Assembly: GCF_029962835.1 (NCBI RefSeq)
Contig: NC_080573.1
Location: forward strand, 32,109,001-32,173,000
Direction: 5' to 3'
From: Magnolia sinica
Lineage: Eukaryota; Streptophyta; Magnoliopsida; Magnoliales; Magnoliaceae
Length of the DNA: 64,000 bases
Shown here: piece after piece, positions 59,360 through 64,000 of the stretch
Numbering within the stretch: the stretch's first letter is position 1
How the letters are laid out: each line of letters opens with the position of its first letter
Translations under genes and position numbers: made by a program
The notes under the pieces: model-generated
What the model saw: the letters and a program-made list of their open reading frames with translations, nothing else
Told to the model about the DNA's origin: nothing
Database searches by the model: none

Positions 59360-62300
59360 ATAAAAAAAAAAGCAACAAGAGATATATTAAAAAAGAAACC
59401 GAAAGGATACAAAGGGCCTGCTGAGATAGCAAAGCCAAAGCACCGGAGAAAAGGAGATTACAAGCCTAGGGAAAGAAAATTAAAATGATCAAGGAGAGGA
59501 ACATTAGAGCCCCATTCGATGAGGAGACGTTTAGCTCTCGAACCCACTTCGTCCACTGAAGCTTGCACGTTGTTAAAGCACCTATCATTCCTCTCCATCC
59601 AAACTGCCCACCAGATAGCCATACTAGCCATTTTCCAAACCTTGGAAGTGATTTTACCCAACTTGAAACCGTGCCAATAGGCAAGAAAAGATGAGGCGGA
59701 CACAGGCACACAACCGACCACTCCTAAACAAGCGAGGAAGTCTTGGCGAATCTGAGAGAACAAGGGGCAGTGAACAAGCAGGTGGTCGACTGATGAGGTG
59801 CATACCCTTTTTCATGAGATTGTCTATGGTAAAGATCATGTTCCAAGATGCAAGCCAAGCAAAGCAAATGAATTTGGGGGGGGGGGGGGGGGGGGGTATT
59901 TCCAAATAAACGAGGGAATGAAGGGAAGGGATGAAGGGATGAGGGCATTATACAAGGATTTCACCGAAAACTGAGAAGTTTTATCTATCGACCAGAGAAT
60001 TTTATCGGGCTCGGTTTGGGAGGGGGATATCGTGGATAAGCAGAGGTGAAGATCAGCAATGAGAGGGACCTCCCAATTGTGAAGATGTCTTCGGCAGGTA
60101 ATGTTCCAAATCACACCCGATTCAGAAAATGTAAAAAACTTATCGACAGGGCTGTCTTTCTTAACTACAATACGATAAATGGAAGGGAAGTTATCCTTTA
60201 AGCATCTATCCCCGAGCCATCTGTCCTCCCAAAACCGAATAGAAGACCCATTTCCCAACTGATAAACAACTTTTTCAATCACCGGTTTCTTGCAGCGAAT
60301 GATCCCTTTTCAAATGCAAGACACTCTATGGACAGAGGAGTCCTTAGTCCACCAGCCTCCCAAGGACAACCCATATCCCCCTTTAATGACCATATTCCAC
60401 AGAGCATGAGGTTCCGAACCGAGTCTCCATGTCCATTTACCCATAAGAGCCTTGTTTATCACTCTCAAATTTTTAACGCTAGCGCCACCATCACGAAAAT
60501 GCCTGCAGACCTCTTCCCAATCGAGGAGGTGAAATTTCTTCTGATTTTCCTTACCGCTCCACAAGAAATCCCTCAGTTTGTCGATCCGACTCAAGACAGC
60601 AGACGGGCATGGAAAAAGGGACATGAAGTATATGGGGATGTTAGACAGAGCTGCTTTGATAAGAGTAAGTCTACCCCCCATAGACAAAAATCTACATTTC
60701 CATCTTGCCAAAGACTTTTGAAATTTTTCAACCACCTTGTCACACATCGATATTGGAGGAGAGCCCATGGCTAGGGGGAGACCCATGAAGAAAGATGGGA
60801 AGGAAGTGGAGGAGCAGCCTAAGATTGAAGCAAAGGAGTTTAGCTCTAGCTCTGAAATATTGATTCCAAAAACCTTGGACTTAGTCATGTTTATACGTAA
60901 CCCAGAGACTACCTCAAAACATCTGAAAGTAGTGTGAAGATTTTGGATGTCATCAGAATCCGCTTCGCAGGTAATCAATGTATCATCCACGAATTGAATA
61001 TGGGAAATCGGCACTGCAACCCCTGGCATCGATATGCGCTTGAACAGACCCGCCTCTTGGCCCTTAAGCAACATTTGAGATAAGGCCTCCACAACCATTA
61101 GAAAAGGAAGGGGGGAGAGAGGATCACCCTGTCGAAGGCATCTCAAGCTATGGATGAAGCCTTTTGGAGTTTCGTTCAGCAGGATGGAGAAGTGAGGCGA
61201 TTCCACGCACGCCTTCATCCAAGTCCTCCATTTTTTACCAAACCCCATCCGAAGAAGCATATAATGCAGGAAATCTCAGTCCACGTGGTCGTAGGCCTTC
61301 TCAACGTCAAGCTTGCAGAAGACGGATTTGATCCCAGCCTTCTGAAAGGTGTGGAGGATTTCGTTAGCTATCAGCACTCCATCAATGATCTGCCTGCCTT
61401 TGATAAAGGCGTTTTGATACTTTGATATCAAACTATCCATGACAGAAGCGAGGCGAAGGGACAGGATTTTGGCCAGAATTTTATAGGGGCTGCCAATGAG
61501 GCTTATAGGCCTAAAATCGGAGAAAGAAGAAGCCCCAGGAACTTTAGGAATCAGGGCGATAAACGACACCCCATGACCTTTTGAGAGATGGCCCCTGGCA
61601 TGGAATTCATTGAGGAAATTCATGATATCCGGGCGGACAGTGTCCCAGAAGACTTGGAAGAAGCACATGGGGAACCCATCAGGGCCCGGGGACTTTTCTC
61701 CTCCCATAGAAACAATAGCCGCTTTCACTTCTTCAACTTGAAAGGGAGCCTCCAAACGCTCGGCCTCCGAACTGATCAGCGAACAGAAAGGGATGCCATC
61801 CAGACGAGGCCTAGACCAACCTTCAGAAGCAAGACGAGAGCGAAAATGGAGGACAGCAGCTTTGGAGATCTCCTCCTTATCGTCGATCTGATTCCCATCC
61901 ACAAAAATACTGTGGATGGCTTTAGCTCGAGCCCTCATGTTAGCAATGCTGTGGAAATATTTATTCTTGTCTCCCTCCGAAATCCATTTGGATCTCGATT
62001 TGATCTTCCAGGAAAGCTCGTCTTCGAGGGATCTAGAAGAGATGGCTTGAATAATTTGGATATGCCTGTATAGTTTCTCCAGGGAGGGAACAATACCTTC
62101 CAACCCAGAGTCGATCTGCTGAAGCTCCGCGAAAAGGGCCTCAGTTTCGCTATCACGCTTCCAGAGCACTTCTTTCTTCCAAGCTTTTAAATTTTCCTTA
62201 AGCAAGCGAAGCTTATTCATGAAGCTGTAGCCTGCATAACCACCCGAAGGGAAGGAAGACCACCATTCGTCAATTTTCTGGTGAAAACCATCGACATTGA

Positions 62301-62396
62301 GCCATGCTGGGTTGAATCTGAAAGGTTTAGGGCCCCAGTCAACGTCCATGACCGAGAGAAGGATGGGTCAGTGATCCGAGGTAATCAAGAAGCTTA
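59360..62396 (-). mobile_element. L1-type LINE 3 (minus strand), near-continuous RT ORF, 5'-truncated
   Basis: On the minus strand the element begins in the endonuclease end (ITSDH.PILLSV near 62390-62355) and reads one frame from 62349 to about 59880 with only two in-frame stops, TGA at 61276-61278 and at 60310-60312. Motifs in order: linker KSRSKWISEGDKNKYFHSI, RT GPDGFPMCFFQVFW, SFSDFRPISLIGSPYKILAK, KLDVEKAYDHVD, LRQGDPLSP, HIQFVDDTLI (YADD variant with both Asp kept), GGRLTLIKAALSNIPIYFMS, WEDRWLG. At 59876-59896 a 21-base G run breaks the frame before the zf-RVT part. The C-terminus is at 59763-59458 (WMERNDRCFN). It is sense to SNU13, inside the 12.8-kb intron. Confidence 0.92.
59876..59896. 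repeat. G21 homopolymer within LINE 3
   Basis: Twenty-one consecutive G (C on the LINE sense strand, a proline run) replace the part of the ORF where plant L1 proteins have a short PP-containing motif before the F.WL of zf-RVT. The run shifts the frame. Exact length should be treated with caution. Confidence 0.85.
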
Positions 62397-62459
62397 TTGA
62401 AAACCTTTTTGAAAAAGGTACTCCAATGTAACATTTCGTTACGAGTTACGTTGGTTTTC
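62397..62459. other. Repeat X edge and spacer
   Basis: Contains ttgaaaaaggtactccaatg, shared with the repeat X copies at 54010-54080 and 59324-59345. Confidence 0.4.
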
Positions 62460-62870
62460 ATCTTAGTTAGAAATTGAAGCTAGACATAAGAATTTTTGGG
62501 AAAGCGAGAAGAGGAGATGAATGAAATATTATGGGGAATTCACACTCTCGATATAAGATCGAGGGAGGAGTTAACAGAGGCGAAAAAGGAAAGAAGACAA
62601 TGGTTAGCCAATTAATATTTGAATTGGTTAAAGGAGGAAGAGATCAAATGGAAGCAACATTCAAAAGCTACTTGGTTAAAGGAGGGTGATAGAAACACTA
62701 ATCATGTGCTTGGGCAAGACACAACAAGCAGTTTGGTTGTGGAAGGTAGAAGAATAGATGAAAAGGACCAAGCATGTACTTTGATAGTTGATTTCTTTAA
62801 GTCTCTCCTCATGGATGAGCAATGGAATAGGACTTCCTTTGGCAAGGGTCACCTTGAAGTCTCGAATCTT
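62460..62870 (+). pseudogene. LINE linker fragment (plus strand)
   Basis: The plus frame from about 62619 reads NWLKEEEIKWKQHSKATWL and KEGDRNTNHVLG, then an RT-proximal stretch IDEKDQACTLIVDFFKSLL. It matches the linker between endonuclease and RT seen in LINE 1 at 44881-44960 (EEIKWKQRSHAIWLKEGD). Only about 0.4 kb remains and the upstream part is broken by stops. Orientation is opposite to LINE 2 and LINE 3. Confidence 0.75.
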
Positions 62871-63359
62871 CATGCATGCACTAGGCGTGCCTAGGCATTT
62901 CAGGCATTTTAGGGGCAGTTGAGCTTAGGGTGCGCCTAGCACCTTTAACTACACCATTATATCCAATGGTTTAATCAATGATTGTGCCTTTTGTATCATT
63001 GTTAAAGCATCGTGCATGCTTCCGCTTCTGACCCACATTTTTTACTCTTGCCTATATGGTATGAAGCAAAAGCAAAGGCAAAAATAAAAATAAAAAGTAG
63101 CAAGGAGAGGAGGCAAATGTATTGAAAATAAGGGACCTACAAATGTATTGAAAACAGGTATGTGTGTGTGTTAAAAAAGTGTGCATTTGACCTAAAAAAA
63201 TTGATTTTAATGGATCTAGATGAGGCCTTGATATCCATTCTCGTTGTTTATTCCCTTTTAGTGTGGCATTTAAAAAATAAAATGTGCATAATAAAACATG
63301 GGGTACAAATAACATTTCCCTACAAATTTCTATAAATAAAATAATTATTTTTGTCATAC
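62871..63359. other. Intron sequence next to SNU13 donor, no gene
   Basis: A short stretch of intron between the LINE scrap and the 63360-63483 exon. Aside from tgtgtgtgtg at 63162-63171 nothing is recognised. Confidence 0.5.
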
Positions 63360-63483
63360 CTTCGTTAGCACCTTTCTTGAGCTGTTTATAGTTGGCAGCT
63401 TGTTGGATGAGATCAAGAATGGTTATGGTGAGTTGGGCATCTGCCAATGGGTATGCCTTCGGATTCACTATCTCCTTTGTCGT
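63360..63483 (-). CDS. SNU13: SNU13/NHP2L1 first visible coding exon
   Basis: The exon has 124 bases with acceptor TTTATTTTTAG (AG at 63484-63485) and donor GTATGAC (GT at 63358-63359). It reads 41 complete codons, [20 protein letters not shown] and [21 protein letters not shown], and one base of the next. [14 protein letters not shown], joined across the intron, is the RNA-contact region of 15.5K proteins (Gly, Asn and Glu of GANE touch the kink-turn in the human protein). No ATG is present: the initiator must be in an upstream exon ending in phase 0, so splicing right after ATG is likely, and that exon is not identified in the remaining 517 bases. Predicted protein with M is 129 residues, against 128 for the Arabidopsis protein. 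Confidence 0.95.
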
Positions 63484-63485
63484 CT

Positions 63486-64000
63486 AAAAATAAATATAAA
63501 TAAATAAATAAATGATAATGATAATATTATCGACCGAGTTCTCTATTAGTAACTAATAGGGAACTTCCCTATTGCGCTCCAAGCTCATTCATGTGGGGTT
63601 CATGGTTGGGTTATCAAAGCCATTGATTCAATGGCCCACATTATGGATGGAGCAAGTCCCCAGAATCTCTCAAATACAAAGATACTTGCTGCCCAACCTT
63701 TCACCTTTATTCCATTGAATGTTGATTGTTGGTGTATTTCTTCTTAAACAGGTACATGTATATTGATAACGGAAAGGTTAAGACATGGTCCATCCATGAT
63801 AGGAGCCAAGAGCTCAATGGTGTAGATCACCAAACCATGGGGCCCGTATGTACAAATTCCATGCACAATATGGAAGCTCCCTATTTAGTCACTGATTGAA
63901 TATAGAAAAGGTCTCAAGCCTAACCTGTTGGACCACAAGTAACAGTCCACCCAGCGGATAACTTCAACCCTAATAAGTGCATGCGACATCCAACTCTTTC
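63486..64000 (-). other. SNU13: 5' intron or upstream region of SNU13, first exon not found
   Basis: The stretch upstream of the first visible acceptor is AT-rich near 63490-63530 (taaataaataaataa), a usual branch/acceptor environment on the minus strand. Further right are dispersed-repeat phrases (ggtccatccatgataggagcc, accaaaccatggggcccg). ATG followed by GT occurs on the minus strand near 63833, but with no supporting 5' UTR features. The first exon is probably beyond base 64000. Confidence 0.45.

Noticed and set aside
60328..60774. 148-codon open frame on the plus strand
   Set aside because: It is antisense to the LINE 3 reverse transcriptase, which has clear motifs.
61588..62073. 161-codon open frame on the plus strand
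   Set aside because: It is antisense to the LINE 3 linker and RT start.
63800..63850. SNU13 first exon at the minus-strand ATG-GT near 63833
   Set aside because: It lies in a dispersed-repeat phrase, with no 5' UTR or promoter support; the evidence is too weak to annotate.

Overview
The window is repeat-rich nuclear DNA from a flowering plant. Evidence for this is a spliceosomal gene with GT-AG introns, plant Ty1/copia and Ty3/gypsy retrotransposons, plant L1-type LINEs with a zf-RVT tail, and a Tourist-like MITE. The many copies of phrases such as gtgggtcccac and gtggaccacaccac remind me of magnoliid genomes, but that placement is only an impression.

Layout. Bases 1-32699 are a nest of retroelements. 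A Ty3/gypsy element on the minus strand (5' LTR 31879-32699, gag-pol 31816-29051, resuming at 5525-4305) is split inside its reverse transcriptase by a 23.5-kb Ty1/copia element (5526-29050). The reading frame of the gypsy RT continues across the two ends. The copia element has 2.4-2.5 kb LTRs, a PBS, a PPT and a decayed gag, but no integrase or RT. In the place of pol it carries an ORF resembling the 'putative plant transposon protein' / Athila ORF1 family. That ORF is broken by a non-coding element with a very long LTR-like body (12889-23203, TSD actgt), which is itself broken by a second member of the same family (15729-21831, TSD cagtg). A third member enters the window at 1-89. One end of the copia element was also tandemly duplicated (6378-9340 and 9341-12305). 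A second copia LTR with PBS and a gag start codon (about 2278-4304) abuts the truncated gypsy RNase H.

Bases 32700-41100 have no recognised gene. They hold an old segmental duplication, a fold-back element, simple repeats and GGGTT-rich DNA.

Bases 41132-63483 contain the one host gene I can support: the plant orthologue of SNU13/NHP2L1 (15.5K protein, L7Ae family) on the minus strand. Four coding exons are visible (63483-63360, 50543-50440, 42051-41920, 41158-41132) with intact splice sites and phases, giving 128 codons plus stop. The initiator ATG must lie in an upstream exon. About 0.39 kb of coding sequence is spread over more than 22 kb, because the introns (12.8, 8.4 and 0.76 kb) are loaded with repeats: a LINE on the plus strand (about 42718-47610), two LINEs on the minus strand (56398-58320, 59360-62396), a LINE scrap (62460-62870), a Tourist MITE (49103-49272), an Athila-type LTR (about 54150-56365), a SINE-like dimer and several tandem duplications.

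A recurring theme is that five unrelated repeat blocks (two copia LTRs, the gypsy LTR, the giant-LTR family and a short block at 35440-35515) each carry an array of short interrupted palindromes with a family-specific sequence. All homology statements are by reading, not by database search.
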